Part shown: positions 1 to 11,071 of the stretch, piece by piece
Numbering within the stretch: position 1 is the first letter of the stretch
Layout: every line of letters starts with the position of its first letter
NCBI GenBank assembly: GCA_022376925.1
Contig: JAIOJX010000027.1
Location: 17,253,471 to 17,317,470, forward strand
Length of the DNA stretch: 64,000 nucleotides
Source of the DNA: Tragulus kanchil
Taxonomy: Eukaryota > Chordata > Mammalia > Artiodactyla > Tragulidae
Direction of reading: 5' to 3'
Translations under genes and position numbers: made by a program
Notes under the pieces: model-generated
What the model saw: only the letters and a program-made list of their open reading frames with translations
What the model was told of the DNA's origin: nothing
Database searches by the model: none

Positions 1-2620
1 GCGGCATTCCGTTGAAACTCATTGCTACATGTACCCATGGTGTATTCTTTGTTATTGCTGAATGCCATTCTGTGGGGTGGATCCACTAGCGTCTTGAACC
101 CTCCAGCCTTTAAAGGAGATACAAGTAGTTTCTGGTTTGGGGCCATGCCAAATAAATGAGCTCTGAACATTCGTGTGTAAGTTCTTGCATAAAAATAAGT
201 CTCTGCTTCTCTGGGATGTATGTCCAACAGTGCAATTATGGGTTGTATGGCAAGTCCATTTTTAGTTTTGAAAGAACTGCCAAGTATTTTCCAGAGTGCT
301 TGTATCAGTTTGCATTCTTACCAAAACACATGAATGGCCCAGTTTCTCCTCATCACTGTTTTCCATTTTAGTCATTCTGGTAGATGTGATGTTTTATTGC
401 AGTGTTCATTTTCATTTCTCTGGCGGCTATTAATGTTGAATCCTTTTATATATTCTTCAGTGAGACGTCTGTGTCCTATGTGTCTGTTATCTAATCAGAC
501 TTTTGTTGTTGTTGTTTTTTTTTGTAATGCTGAGTTTCGAGAGTTCTTCCTTTTCCCTAGATGCAAAGAGTTTGTCAGGTGTGTGACTCAAGAACACAGT
601 CTTACAGGCTGTAGTGGGTCTTTTCACCCTTCTTTTTTTGATAAACCCTAGTCTGTTTTTCCTCTTAGGGGTTATCTTTAGGTGACAAGTCCAAGAACCC
701 TTTCCCTATTCCTGGGTTCTAAAGATTTTCTCCCCTGTTCTTCTCCAGAAGCTTATGGGTTTGCATATTAGGTGTAAGTCTATGATACATCTTGAGCTTA
801 GTTTTTGTACAAGGCTTGAGGCTTCATTTTTTGTCAGTAGACTGCGAGTCACTCACACCATTTGCTGAAAAGACTATCCCTTCTCCACTGAACTGTTTTT
901 GCTCATTTTTCACATATTAATTGGGCATATTTGTGTGGGTTGTTTCTGGTCCTCTGGTGCTGCACTGATCCTGTGTGTGACCCTCTGCCTGTATCTCTCG
1001 TCTTGAATACTGCTGTTGAAGAGTCAGCCTTCATTCTGGGAAATGTGACTCTTCTCACTTTGTTCTACCTTTTCAAAACTATTTTGGTTATTCTAGGGCT
1101 TTCATCTTTTCCTGTTAGTTTTAGAATAAGCTTATCTACAAATAAACTCACTGAGATTTTGGTAGGAATCAGGTTGAACCAAGAGATCCGTTGAGGGAGA
1201 ACTCTTTAATCCCCCATCTCCCAATCCATGAGTGTGGTCAATTTCTCCAAGTGGTTAGATTTCCTCTGATTTCTTCCATCCAATAGTTTTATCATGTCTT
1301 TTGGGGCCATGCCAAATAAATGAGCTCTGAACATTCGTGTGTAAGTTCTTGCATAAAAATAAGTCTCTGCTTCTCTGGGATGTATGTCCAACAGTGCAAT
1401 TATGGGTTGTATGGCAAGTCCATTTTTAGTTTTGAAAGAACTGCCAAGTATTTTCCAGAGTGCTTGTATCAGTTTGCATTCTTACCAAAACACATGAATG
1501 GCCCAGTTTCTCCTCATCACTGTTTTCCATTTTAGTCATTCTGGTAGATGTGATGTTTTATTGCAGTGTTCATTTTCATTTCTCTGGCGGCTATTAATGT
1601 TGAATCCTTTTATATATTCTTCAGTGAGACGTCTGTGTCCTATGTGTCTGTTATCTAATCAGACTTTTGTTGTTGTTGTTGTTTTTTTTTGTAATGCTGA
1701 GTTTCGAGAGTTCTTCCTTTTCCCTAGATGCAAAGAGTTTGTCAGGTGTGTGACTCAAGAACACAGTCTTACAGGCTGTAGTGGGTCTTTTCACCCTTCT
1801 TTTTTTGATAAACCCTAGTCTGTTTTTCCTCTTAGGGGTTATCTTTAGGTGACAAGTCCAAGAACCCTTTCCCTATTCCTGGGTTCTAAAGATTTTCTCC
1901 CCTGTTCTTCTCCAGAAGCTTATGGGTTTGCATATTAGGTGTAAGTCTATGATACATCTTGAGCTTAGTTTTTGTACAAGGCTTGAGGCTTCATTTTTTG
2001 TCAGTAGACTGCGAGTCACTCACACCATTTGCTGAAAAGACTATCCCTTCTCCACTGAACTGTTTTTGCTCATTTTTCACATATTAATTGGGCATATTTG
2101 TGTGGGTTGTTTCTGGTCCTCTGGTGCTGCACTGATCCTGTGTGTGACCCTCTGCCTGTATCTCTCGTCTTGAATACTGCTGTTGAAGAGTCAGCCTTCA
2201 TTCTGGGAAATGTGACTCTTCTCACTTTGTTCTACCTTTTCAAAACTATTTTGGTTATTCTAGGGCTTTCATCTTTTCCTGTTAGTTTTAGAATAAGCTT
2301 ATCTACAAATAAACTCACTGAGATTTTTGGTAGGAATCAGGTTGAACCAAGAGATCCGTTGAGGGAGAACTCTTTAATCCCCCATCTCCCAATCCATGAG
2401 TGTGGTCAATTTCTCCAAGTGGTTAGATTTCCTCTGATTTCTTCCATCCATATTTTATAGTTTTCATCGTATAGGTGTTCTGCATTCAGTTTTATTAGGA
2501 GTTATACCTATGTGTGTCCTTCTTTTGAAGCAATAAAAATTGTATTCCACTTTCGATTTGGATCTCCATTTGTTCATCATCAATATTTGGAAATTCAATT
2601 TTTCTTAATATTTATGCTGA
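1..2620 (-). mobile_element. old L1 LINE fragment, 3' part, antisense
   Basis: Read on the + strand, it follows the reverse complement of an old mammalian L1 3' region (CCCAGTTTCTCCTCATCAC, a GCATATTAGG tract, TTTTTGCTCATTTTTCACATATTAATTGGGCATATTTGTGTGGG). It is heavily mutated with no usable reading frame. Part of it is doubled by duplication 1. The exact start lies before the window. Confidence 0.7.
137..2450. repeat. direct duplication 1, offset 1164-1168
   Basis: Copies span about 137-1282 and 1301-2450. The second copy has one extra GTT in a GTT run (at 1675) and one extra T near 2325; otherwise they look the same. The 18 bases between copies resemble a noisy reading of the flank upstream of copy one. 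The duplicated content is antisense L1. Confidence 0.95.
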
Positions 2621-2768
2621 TTTATTTGGCTATGCCGGGTCTCAGTTGGGGCAGTCAGGATCTTTAGTTGCAGCGTGTGGGATCTAGTGCCCTGACCAGG
2701 GATCAAACCCCGGGCCCCCTGCATTGGCAGCACAGAGTCTTAGCCACTGAACCACCAGGCAGGTCCCT
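2621..2768 (-). mobile_element. short tRNA-type SINE (CHR-1-like)
   Basis: Reverse-oriented element with the B-box-like AGGGATCAAACCCCGGG stretch and ending in CCACCAGGCAGGTCCC, the tRNA-like head of ruminant and whale CHR-type SINEs. Confidence 0.6.
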
Positions 2769-2779
2769 GCTGTTGATTA

Positions 2780-3048
2780 TTTATGTATTTATTTTTGGCT
2801 GTGCTGGGTCTTTGCTGCTGAGCCGGCTTTTCTCTAGGTGTGGCGAGCAGGGGCTGCTCAAGCGGCGCGCTGGGTTCCTCGCACGGCGGCTTCTCCTGTT
2901 AGAGAGCGCCGGCTCTGGGGGCGCCATGGCTGTGGCTCCCGGGCTCAGGTGCTCTGCGGCATGTGGGATCTGCTCACAGCAGGGATCGGACCCATGTCTC
3001 CTGAGTTAGCAGGCAGATTTTTTACCACTGAGCCACCATGGAAGCCTT
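2780..3048 (-). mobile_element. tRNA-Glu-type (CHR-2-like) SINE
   Basis: Reverse element running from TTTTTGGCTGTGCTGGGTC to ACTGAGCCACCATGGAAGCC, with the typical internal GCATGTGGGATCTGC segment. Confidence 0.7.
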
Positions 3049-4274
3049 CTGCATTGATTTTTGAGTTGATTGCACACCCTGTGACCTTACTAAATTCAAC
3101 TGTTAGTTTTAGGAGCTTTTTTTTTTTTTTTTTTTTTTTTGTAGATTCCTTAGTTTTCTGGGTAGATAGCCATGCCTTCTGCAAAATGAAAGTTTTGTTT
3201 CTCCCTTTCCTATTTTTGCTTTCACCTTTATTTATTTATTTATTTTTTGGCCTCCTTCCTGTGACGGGGATGTTTGGTGCTGTGTTATAGACGATTGCTG
3301 AGAGCCGACGGCCGTGCATCATTGCCCATCACTGAGGGAAAGCATTTCATTTTCAACCATTAAATGATGCAAAGTCCTCACCGATGTTGTCTATGAGGTG
3401 GAAGAGGTTCCTCTCTGGCTGAAGTGGACGCAGCGTTTTTTTCAGGAACGTGTGTGGCATTTGTATGCATCAGTGGAGGTCATCTTGAAGTTTTCTTCTT
3501 CGTCCTGTTGATGTGGATCAATGAATTGATTTTAAAATATCGAACTAGCCTCGCATATCCCCAAATAAATCCCACTTGGTTGTGAGATAGGATCTTTTTT
3601 TTTAATATACATTGTTGGATTTAATGTCCTCAAATATTGAAGGTTTTTGTGTCTTGAGCTCATGAGAGTTGATCTGGAATGGGTCTCTCTGTGTGTGTGT
3701 GTGCTATGATGTTCTGGTATTGGTATTTACCATAGTGCTGACCTTGTAAGTTGTGTTGTTAGCATACTTTCTGTTTTCTGGTAGACATGGTGCAAGATGG
3801 CTGGTGATTCTTTAGAAAGCATGTGGAGCTCTAATTTACATATAATGTATTAGTTCAGAGTCACTAAAGTTTTCAGGGTTTGCTAAAGTTTTCCCATGAA
3901 ACAAAATGGGCTTGTATTTTTCTTCTCCTGGAGTTTCTGTAATTACAAATTCATTTTGTTTAATAGTTACAGGATAATTCAGATTTATATTTCATGGTAG
4001 ATAAGTTTTGATAATTTGTGCTTTTCAAGGAATTGGTCTATGTCTTCTAAGTTGTTAAATTTATGAAAGTAAAGTTGCTTATGGTATTTCCTGGTTATTC
4101 CTTTAAAGACTAAGATAAATTGTGACATCCTTCTCTTTTTTACTGATATTGATAATTCATGTCTTCTCTGTTATGGATTTGTGTTGGTTTTGCTAGAGAT
4201 TTATCCATTTAATTGATTTTTTTAAAAGAGCCAACTTTTTCCTCTTTATTTTCCTGCTTTCAAAGGTGAAGGTA
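3049..4274 (-). mobile_element. old L1 ORF2-region fragment, antisense
   Basis: The + strand carries reverse-complement landmarks of L1 ORF2: the AAATCCCACTTGGTTGTGA segment, GTGTTGTTAGCAT, GGAATTGGTCTATGTCTTCTAAG and the TTTAATTGATTTTTTTAAAAG segment. It is interrupted by a T-run at 3116-3140 and continues the L1 at the window start after two SINE insertions. No intact reading frame remains. Duplication 2 repeats its last 600 bp at 4735-5354. Confidence 0.7.
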
Positions 4275-4616
4275 GGGCTTCCCCTGGTGGTCCAGTGGGT
4301 AAGGACACCGCCTTGCAGTGCAAGGGGCGCCGGTTTGAGCCATGGCCTAGGAAGATCCCACGTGCCGCAGAGCGGCTGGACTGATGTGTCCAATTACCGA
4401 GCCGGAGCTCTGGAGCGCATGCGCCCAGAGCCAGTGCTCTGCGACGACAGACGCCACCGCGATGGGAGGCCCACAGGAGCCAAAGAACAAAGACGAATGA
4501 AAATAGATAAATGAAAGACCAATAGAAGTGGCCCGCCTGCTCCACTCCCTCCCCAACCCGTCCCCCACCCAAAATAAATATAAATAAATAAATCTTTAAA
4601 AAAAAAAAAAAAAAAA
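4275..4616 (+). mobile_element. CHR-like SINE with 13-bp target duplication
   Basis: The element begins GGGCTTCCCCTGGTGGTCCA, carries the tRNA-like head and the GAGCGCATGCGCCCAGAGCC body, and ends in AAATAAATA repeats plus an A-run. AAAGGTGAAGGTA flanks it at 4262-4274 and 4617-4629, so the insertion into the L1 is intact. Confidence 0.85.
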
Positions 4617-5354
4617 AAAGGTGAAGGTAGATTCTCTGCTGTCTGTCCCTCGTGTGATGGGCTAAACCTTCACCACAAGCTTCTGCTACATTGTCTCAAG
4701 CCAGGGTCCCTCCCTGATTGTCGACTGTCCCACGTGAGCTCATGAGAGTTGATCTGGAATGGGTCTCTCTGTGTGTGTGTGTGCTATGATGTTCTGGTAT
4801 TGGTATTTACCATAGTGCTGACCTTGTAAGTTGTGTTGTTAGCATACTTTCTGTTTTCTGGTAGACATGGTGCAAGATGGCTGGTGATTCTTTAGAAAGC
4901 ATGTGGAGCTCTAATTTACATATAATGTATTAGTTCAGAGTCACTAAAGTTTTCAGGGTTTGCTAAAGTTTTCCCATGAAACAAAATGGGCTTGTATTTT
5001 TCTTCTCCTGGAGTTTCTGTAATTACAAATTCATTTTGTTTAATAGTTACAGGATAATTCAGATTTATATTTCATGGTAGATAAGTTTTGATAATTTGTG
5101 CTTTTCAAGGAATTGGTCTATGTCTTCTAAGTTGTTAAATTTATGAAAGTAAAGTTGCTTATGGTATTTCCTGGTTATTCCTTTAAAGACTAAGATAAAT
5201 TGTGACATCCTTCTCTTTTTTACTGATATTGATAATTCATGTCTTCTCTGTTATGGATTTGTGTTGGTTTTGCTAGAGATTTATCCATTTAATTGATTTT
5301 TTTAAAAGAGCCAACTTTTTCCTCTTTATTTTCCTGCTTTCAAAGGTGAAGGTA

Positions 5355-5696
5355 GGGCTTCCCCTGGTGGTCCAGTGGGTAAGGACACCGCCTTGCAGTG
5401 CAAGGGGCGCCGGTTTGAGCCATGGCCTAGGAAGATCCCACGTGCCGCAGAGCGGCTGGACTGATGTGTCCAATTACCGAGCCGGAGCTCTGGAGCGCAT
5501 GCGCCCAGAGCCAGTGCTCTGCGACGACAGACGCCACCGCGATGGGAGGCCCACAGGAGCCAAAGAACAAAGACGAATGAAAATAGATAAATGAAAGACC
5601 AATAGAAGTGGCCCGCCTGCTCCACTCCCTCCCCAACCCGTCCCCCACCCAAAATAAATATAAATAAATAAATCTTTAAAAAAAAAAAAAAAAAAA
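5355..5696 (+). mobile_element. CHR-like SINE, duplicate of the one at 4275
   Basis: Same element and same flanking AAAGGTGAAGGTA at 5342-5354 and 5697-5709. It arose by block duplication, not by a second insertion. Confidence 0.85.
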
Positions 5697-6164
5697 AAAG
5701 GTGAAGGTAGATTCTCTGCTGTCTGTCCCTCGTGTGATGGGCTAAACCTTCACCACAAGCTTCTGCTACATTGTCTCAAGCCAGGGTCCCTCCCTGATTG
5801 TCGACTGTCCCACGTGAGCTCAGGGAGAGGCTTATGGTCACTGTTGTTGTTATTATTGTTATTATTTTAGTACTGAGGCTTAGATTTGTGCCCTTAAAGA
5901 AGTGCCTTCTGCATTTTGCGTTTTCTTTGGCACTTTTTTGAAGTTGGCTTGATGATTTTTTGCCGTTTACACCCTGCTTCCTTCTGCCGGACAGCACACA
6001 CATAAACAGAGCCGGACAGAGCCCCATTCTTCCCAGGGCGGGTGTGTGGTCTCTTCACTCAAGTTCTTTCTTTGAGTCAGTGATGTCAGTGTGTCTTTGA
6101 CTCTGGTCTCTGGCTGTCCTCTCACTGGATGGGCAGCAACGGCTACTAATTCTAAGTGGAGTTT

Positions 6165-6290
6165 ACGTTGGTCAGTATTCTTTCACTTAATCCTCACAAG
6201 AAACTCAGGAGTGGTTATTCCTCTCGCTTTAAAGTGAGAAGACAGACCTGTCCAGGAGTCAGGTGTCCTGCTCAGAGCAGCTGACCTCAA
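6165..6290 (-). mobile_element. MIR fragment
   Basis: The + strand reads TTCACTTAATCCTCACAAGAAACTC and then a degraded basic-region complement, as in a reverse MIR. Confidence 0.55.
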
Positions 6291-6309
6291 AGAGCCCAGC
6301 CTCTGGTGC

Positions 6310-6500
6310 TGGAATGCTTAGGTTCCTATTTGGGAGCTGAATCTCCTTGGATGAATATCCTAGGCAAGCTACTTCACGCTCCTAAGCCTTGGTTTCCCCT
6401 TGTGACAAACAGGGACAAACATGGCTGTGGTTGCTATGGGGATTAGATGTCATGGTCCATATTAAGTGTCCAGCCTGGGGCATGTTCCAGTGTAATTTCT
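6310..6500 (+). mobile_element. MIR fragment
   Basis: Contains the MIR-like order of a GCAAGCTACTTCACGCTCCTAAG core followed by GGTTTCCCC, then GGGGATTAGATGTCATGG and GTCCAGCCTGGGGCATG. Confidence 0.6.
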
Positions 6501-6789
6501 CTCTGGACATGGCTCCAAGTGTTGCTGTTGTTATTATTATTATTTTACTTAGCAAGTGGAAGAGCTGGCATACAAACCAAGGGCTCGCTGACCCTCAAGT
6601 AGGAGCTCTTAGCCACATGTTAGACTGCTGCTGACCATAACCAAATGGTCCATGGCTAAGCCATGCGAGGCAGGACCTCTTACTCTCTGGCTCAGAAGAC
6701 TTCATGGCATGGCTCTGGGTTCCATTGTCACCATTTCATTGAGTGACTATCTCAATGTCAATTCTCCCCATTAAAATAGAGCTAATACT

Positions 6790-7258
6790 GGGACTTCCCC
6801 GGTGGTCCAGTGGCTAAGACTTTGTTCTCCCAATGCAGGGGCCTGGGCTCAATCTCTAGTCAGGGAACTAGACCCCACACGCCTCAACTAAAGATCCCAT
6901 ATGCTGTGGGCTTCCCTGGTGGTCCAGTGGGTAAGGAGTCCGCCTTGCAGTGCAAGGGGCGCCGGGTCAATCCCTGGCCTGGGAAGATCCCACGTGCCAC
7001 GGAACAGCCAGACTGTTGTGTTCAGTTATGCACCAGCACATGCGCCCAGAGCCGGTGCTCTGCAACGAAAGAGGCCGCTGAGTGGGAGGCCCACACAGGC
7101 CAAGGAGCAAAGATGGATGAAAATAAATAAATGAAAAACCAATAAAAGAGGCCAAAGATTTTTTAAAAAGATAGTTAATTTTTAAAAAAAGTTAAAAAAA
7201 AAAAGATCCCATATGCTGCAACTAAGATCTAGCACAACTAAATAAACATTAAAAAAAA
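6790..7258 (+). mobile_element. CHR-1-like SINE, host of a nested SINE
   Basis: GGGACTTCCCCGGTGGTCCA opens the element at 6790. It stops at 6906 and resumes at 7203-7258 with GATCCCATATGCTGCAACTAAG and an A-rich tail. Confidence 0.75.
6907..7202 (+). mobile_element. CHR-like SINE nested inside another SINE
   Basis: A full tRNA-type SINE with head, body (GCACATGCGCCCAGAGCC) and A-rich tail. It is flanked by the 16-bp repeat AAGATCCCATATGCTG at 6891-6906 and 7203-7218, a clear target-site duplication made from its host. Confidence 0.85.
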
Positions 7259-7412
7259 ATACTACTAATACAGCTAAGACCTCTGAGAGCTGTGAAAATT
7301 AAAGAATACATAGGCTGTAAAGGGTCTTGAATGGTCTCTGACCCAAGTAGGTGCTTAATAAGTATTATCATTAGATTATAAGTAAATATTGTTTTATAGG
7401 CGAAGAATGTGA

Positions 7413-7594
7413 GTATGCTCAGTCGCTTCGGTCGTGTCTGACTCTCTGCGACCCATGCCTGTAGCCCTCCAGGCTCCGTGGGGCTCTTTAGGCAGGGCTG
7501 CGGGAGTGGACTGCCTGCTTCCCGACCCAGAGATCGAACCCGAGGCTCCTGCATCGCAGATGGGCTCTTCACCGCCGAGCCCCTGGGGAGGCCC
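7413..7594 (-). mobile_element. Bov-tA SINE
   Basis: Reverse element: CTCAGTCGCTTCGGTCGTGTC to AGATCGAACCCGAGGCTCC and CCGAGCCCCTGGGGAGGCCC. Confidence 0.8.
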
Positions 7595-8489
7595 AGACAA
7601 GTAATAATCCTAACAGTGAACAGCAAACTCAGTACTCATGTAGAAGTATAAATAAACGGTTATTTTCATAAACCAAAGCTGGTCGTTTATAGGCGACCGT
7701 CATAGCAGGGGGCTTTTGGAGTACCTTCGGCCTTACAGAGAGAGGAGGCCCGAAACACTGAATAAGCAACACCGGGCGTCCAAACACCGTTTCAACCTCG
7801 GTGCCCCAGACAGACGAATGTGCCCTGGACGGGGTACAGGGTCAGCTCATCCAAGACAAGCTGTCCATCTTGGGCCGTCGTCTGGTGCTTCTGGCAGACG
7901 TGCTGAGCCGGCAACCCTCCTGTGGCGGGTGGTGATCACTTTCGTTGTAGGGGACCAGGGTCGGGGAAGCTTCTTTGGATTCAGTCAGGCATGACTTGAG
8001 TCGTAGCTTCACCACTTGGGAGCAAGTTAGCCTTAGTCTAAGTCAAACAGGTCTTCACCTGAAATAATGACACTTATAGGGGTGTGTGTGTGTGTGTGTG
8101 TTCTAATGACAGGACATGCAAGGAAGGCACTTAGCCCAGCTTTCAGCGTCTGTACCCCTTTCTCTGTAGGTCAAGGCTGAGACTCGGATGACATGGGTTT
8201 TATTTTCAGCCCTGTTGAGGACTGTGTGCTCAGCATATTGCTGAGTTTTTCTGGGTTTCGTTTTTCTTATTCTGGAAAATGGCACGAAACCCTCCTATTA
8301 GGCAGAGTTATAATGCAAGGTTAGAAGAAAACTGCAATCAGCAAACCCTGTGTGCCAAAGACCAGAGAGGAAATATTTGGGGCTACCCAGGGAACAACGG
8401 CCTCCGCCGAAGATTCTTTCTTGGCTGTCTTTTACACCCGTTTAAATGTGTAAAACCCAAACATAGCTGGGTCACAGGCTGTCATTTAT

Positions 8490-8708
8490 GGGCCTCCCTG
8501 GTGCCTCAGTGGTAAGGAATCTGCCTGTGGTGCTGGAGCCGAGGGAGACATGGGTTCAATCCCTGGGTCGGGAAGATCCTCTGCAGGAGGAAATGCCACC
8601 CACTCCAGTCTTCTTGGCTGGAAATCCCATGGACAGAGGGGCCTGGTGGACTACAGTCCATGGGGTCCCAGAGAGTCAGACACGACTGAAGCAACTTAGC
8701 ATGCACAC
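8490..8708 (+). mobile_element. Bov-tA SINE
   Basis: Begins GGGCCTCCCTGGTGCCTCAG, with tRNA-like TTCAATCCCTGGGTCGGG, then GGAAATCCCATGGACAGAGG and AGACACGACTGAAGCAACTT, the Bov-A body. Confidence 0.88.
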
Positions 8709-9589
8709 ACAGAATGTAATCTGCAGAGTCCTGGTATGAATGCTAGATTAGACTTGCAAGTGGTCTTGCTCCACAGCCTTGCTGGATGGCATGAATGCGG
8801 AGGTAACTCAGATAATTAACTAGTGACCTTTCCTGTTGCTTCATTCTTTCCAAAAGGAAGGGTCTGAACAATTGCAGAGGATCTTTCACTGTTTGTTATT
8901 AGTCACATCTTTCAAATAATATTCGCCTTTATTTCAGTGTTCCATTGCCGTTGCTACAAACGACATGGGACAACGAAAGACAAGGAGCTTCGGAGGCTTT
9001 AAGAGTAAGAAATAAGAGTTTTCAGAAAATTTAATTCTTCCGGAAGGTGCTTCTGAAGAGAAATTCCCTGCTTAGAAACACAGGCTATACAAAGACATCC
9101 CCTGTGTGTGCATGTGTGCGTGTTCTTTTATCCCTAAAACCAAAACCTCTCAGTCTTGGTTTTAAATTAATTTCGAAAAGCTTTAGGTTTTCTATACATT
9201 TCAAAAGGATTTTGAGGTGAGGACAGCTTGCCCCTAAAACCCTAGATTGATGTGTTATCTGTGTTCCTTCATTTTCCTTATTATTTTATTTAGTTAGTTT
9301 TATTTTCAGCCCTGTTGAGGACTGTGTGCTCAGCATATTGCTGAGTTTTTCTGGGTTTCGTTTTTCTTATTCTGGAAAATGGCACGAAACCCTCCTATTA
9401 GGCAGAGTTATAATGCAAGGTTAGAAGAAAACTGCAATCAGCAAACCCTGTGTGCCAAAGACCAGAGAGGAAATATTTGGGGCTACCCAGGGAACAACGG
9501 CCTCCGCCGAAGATTCTTTCTTGGCTGTCTTTTACACCCGTTTAAATGTGTAAAACCCAAACATAGCTGGGTCACAGGCTGTCATTTAT

Positions 9590-9808
9590 GGGCCTCCCTG
9601 GTGCCTCAGTGGTAAGGAATCTGCCTGTGGTGCTGGAGCCGAGGGAGACATGGGTTCAATCCCTGGGTCGGGAAGATCCTCTGCAGGAGGAAATGCCACC
9701 CACTCCAGTCTTCTTGGCTGGAAATCCCATGGACAGAGGGGCCTGGTGGACTACAGTCCATGGGGTCCCAGAGAGTCAGACACGACTGAAGCAACTTAGC
9801 ATGCACAC
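9590..9808 (+). mobile_element. Bov-tA SINE, duplicate of the one at 8490
   Basis: Identical on reading to 8490-8708. It lies in copy two of duplication 3. Confidence 0.88.
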
Positions 9809-10424
9809 ACAGAATGTAATCTGCAGAGTCCTGGTATGAATGCTAGATTAGACTTGCAAGTGGTCTTGCTCCACAGCCTTGCTGGATGGCATGAATGCGG
9901 AGGTAACTCAGATAATTAACTAGTGACCTTTCCTGTTGCTTCATTCTTTCCAAAAGGAAGGGTCTGAACAATTGCAGAGGATCTTTCACTGTTTGTTATT
10001 AGTCACATCTTTCAAATAATATTCGCCTTTATTTCAGTGTTCCATTGCCGTTGCTACAAACGACATGGGACAACGAAAGACAAGGAGCTTCGGAGGCTTT
10101 AAGAGTAAGAAATAAGAGTTTTCAGAAAATTTAATTCTTCCGGAAGGTGCTTCTGAAGAGAAATTCCCTGCTTAGAAACACAGGCTATACAAAGACATCC
10201 CCTGTGTGTGCATGTGTGCGTGTTCTTTTATCCCTAAAACCAAAACCTCTCAGTCTTGGTTTTAAATTAATTTCGAAAAGCTTTAGGTTTTCTATACATT
10301 TCAAAAGGATTTTGAGGTGAGGACAGCTTGCCCCTAAAACCCTAGATTGATGTGTTATCTGTGTTCCTTCATTTTCCTTATTATTTTATTTAGTTAGTTT
10401 TGGCAGGAGGGGTAGAATTGCAAT

Positions 10425-10581
10425 CTGTAGCCCACCAGGCTCCTCCGTCCATTCTCTAGGCAAGAATGTTGGGGTGGGCTGCCATGCCCTCCTCTACGGG
10501 TCTTCCCAGTGGACGGATTGCATCTGTGTCTCCTGCACTGGCAGGTGGATTCTTTACCACCAGCGTCACCTGGGAAGCCTA
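10425..10581 (-). mobile_element. Bov-A-type SINE, 5'-truncated
   Basis: Reverse element running from TGTAGCCCACCAGGCTCCTC to TCTTTACCACCAGCGTCACC. Its second half is repeated at 11582-11684 because the duplication boundary cuts it. Confidence 0.75.
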
Positions 10582-10711
10582 TATGTGTCTGTGTGTGTGT
10601 ATGTCATTATGCAGATAATTACACTATTCCAGTAAGCCCCTGTGTAAATAATTATATACAATTATTCTATATGTGTTATATGTATATTATTATATATAAT
10701 ATACACGTATT

Positions 10712-10858
10712 GATTTTTGAACATTTACTGCGTGCTGGGCATTCTGCTAAGCATTTCACTTGGAATATCTCCTTTAACACACACTGTTACTCCGTGAGGT
10801 AGGAGATTAATATTTTCATCATAAAGAAGAAATGGAAGATCAGAGGTTAGGTGGTTTA
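10712..10858 (-). mobile_element. MIR fragment
   Basis: Reverse MIR: ACATTTACTGCGTGCTGGGC, then CTAAGCATTTCACTTGG and GTGAGGTAGGAGATTAATATTTTC. The same stretch recurs at 11815-11960. Confidence 0.75.
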
Positions 10859-11022
10859 TCCACCCCTGTATTTTGTTCCAGGCCCACTCTGTTTACCCCT
10901 TTATGTCGCCTTATTTGACTCATGAGCTTTTGCCTTATTTTTAAGGGAAGCCCTGTCAGTGTTGTACGATGTGGGAAAGCCACACGACTCAGTATCTCAC
11001 GTTTTCCCCTTTTCTTTCACAG

Positions 11023-11071
11023 GCCACCTCGAGATTTAGACTCCAAAGCTTGCATTTCTATCGGAAATCAG
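11023..11071 (+). CDS. MAP2K6: MAP2K6 exon 3, first copy
   Basis: This 49-nt exon encodes residues 29-44 (PPRDLDSKACISIGNQ), just before the kinase domain. It starts with one base that completes the Thr28 codon from exon 2 and ends in phase 0. The acceptor is a pyrimidine-rich run ending in CACAG and the donor is GTGAGA. It is identical to the copy at 12125. Downstream, this copy's intron breaks off at 11585, immediately before where the AG of the exon 4 acceptor should be, and restarts with sequence already seen at 10479. The second copy is therefore the one physically linked to exon 4. Confidence 0.9.

Larger units (their letters stand above)
3655..5822. repeat. direct duplication 2, offset 1080
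   Basis: Copies span 3655-4734 and 4735-5814. I can find no difference between them, even in the long A-run that ends the enclosed SINE. The junction shares TGAGCTCA. The block carries antisense L1 plus a complete SINE with its target-site duplication. Confidence 0.97.
6650..7375 (+). mobile_element. MIR split by two nested SINE insertions
   Basis: MIR 3' motifs run from GTGACTATCTCAATGTCAATTC up to 6789 and resume at 7259 with ATTAAAGAATACATAGGCTGTAAAGG and AGTAGGTGCTTAATAAGTATTATC. A CHR-1-like SINE sits in it, and that SINE is itself interrupted by another. Confidence 0.6.
8197..10401. repeat. direct duplication 3, offset 1100
   Basis: Copies span 8198-9297 and 9298-10397, with a GTTTT microhomology at the ends. 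They appear identical on reading. The block contains one Bov-tA SINE per copy and otherwise unassigned intron. Confidence 0.96.
1..11022 (+). other. MAP2K6: MAP2K6 intron 2, 3' part
   Basis: No MAP2K6 exon is visible here, and the exon 2 peptide (KKRNPGLKIPK) appears in no frame. The content is an antisense old L1 to about 4.27 kb and again to 5.3 kb through duplication, SINEs, two MIRs at 6.2-6.5 kb and a broken MIR at 6.7-7.4 kb. The rest is unrecognised DNA at 5815-6160, 7595-8197 (with a short TG run at 8081-8100) and 8709-9297. Three duplications (offsets about 1166, 1080 and 1100) lie wholly within it and a fourth begins at 10479. Confidence 0.9.

Noticed and set aside
1..4274. L1 stretches as coding sequence of an active LINE
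   Set aside because: No long uninterrupted frame remains, and the pieces are old, truncated and broken by SINEs.
8279..8515. Open frame starting MARNPP, superficially like the exon 2 KRNPG motif
   Set aside because: The resemblance is limited to a few residues and the frame runs into a Bov-tA SINE.
8936..9012. Possible exon after TTTATTTCAG at 8936, or MAP2K6 exon 2
   Set aside because: The following bases do not encode any MAP2K6 peptide, and no donor or conserved frame supports an exon. The exon 2 peptide is absent from the window.
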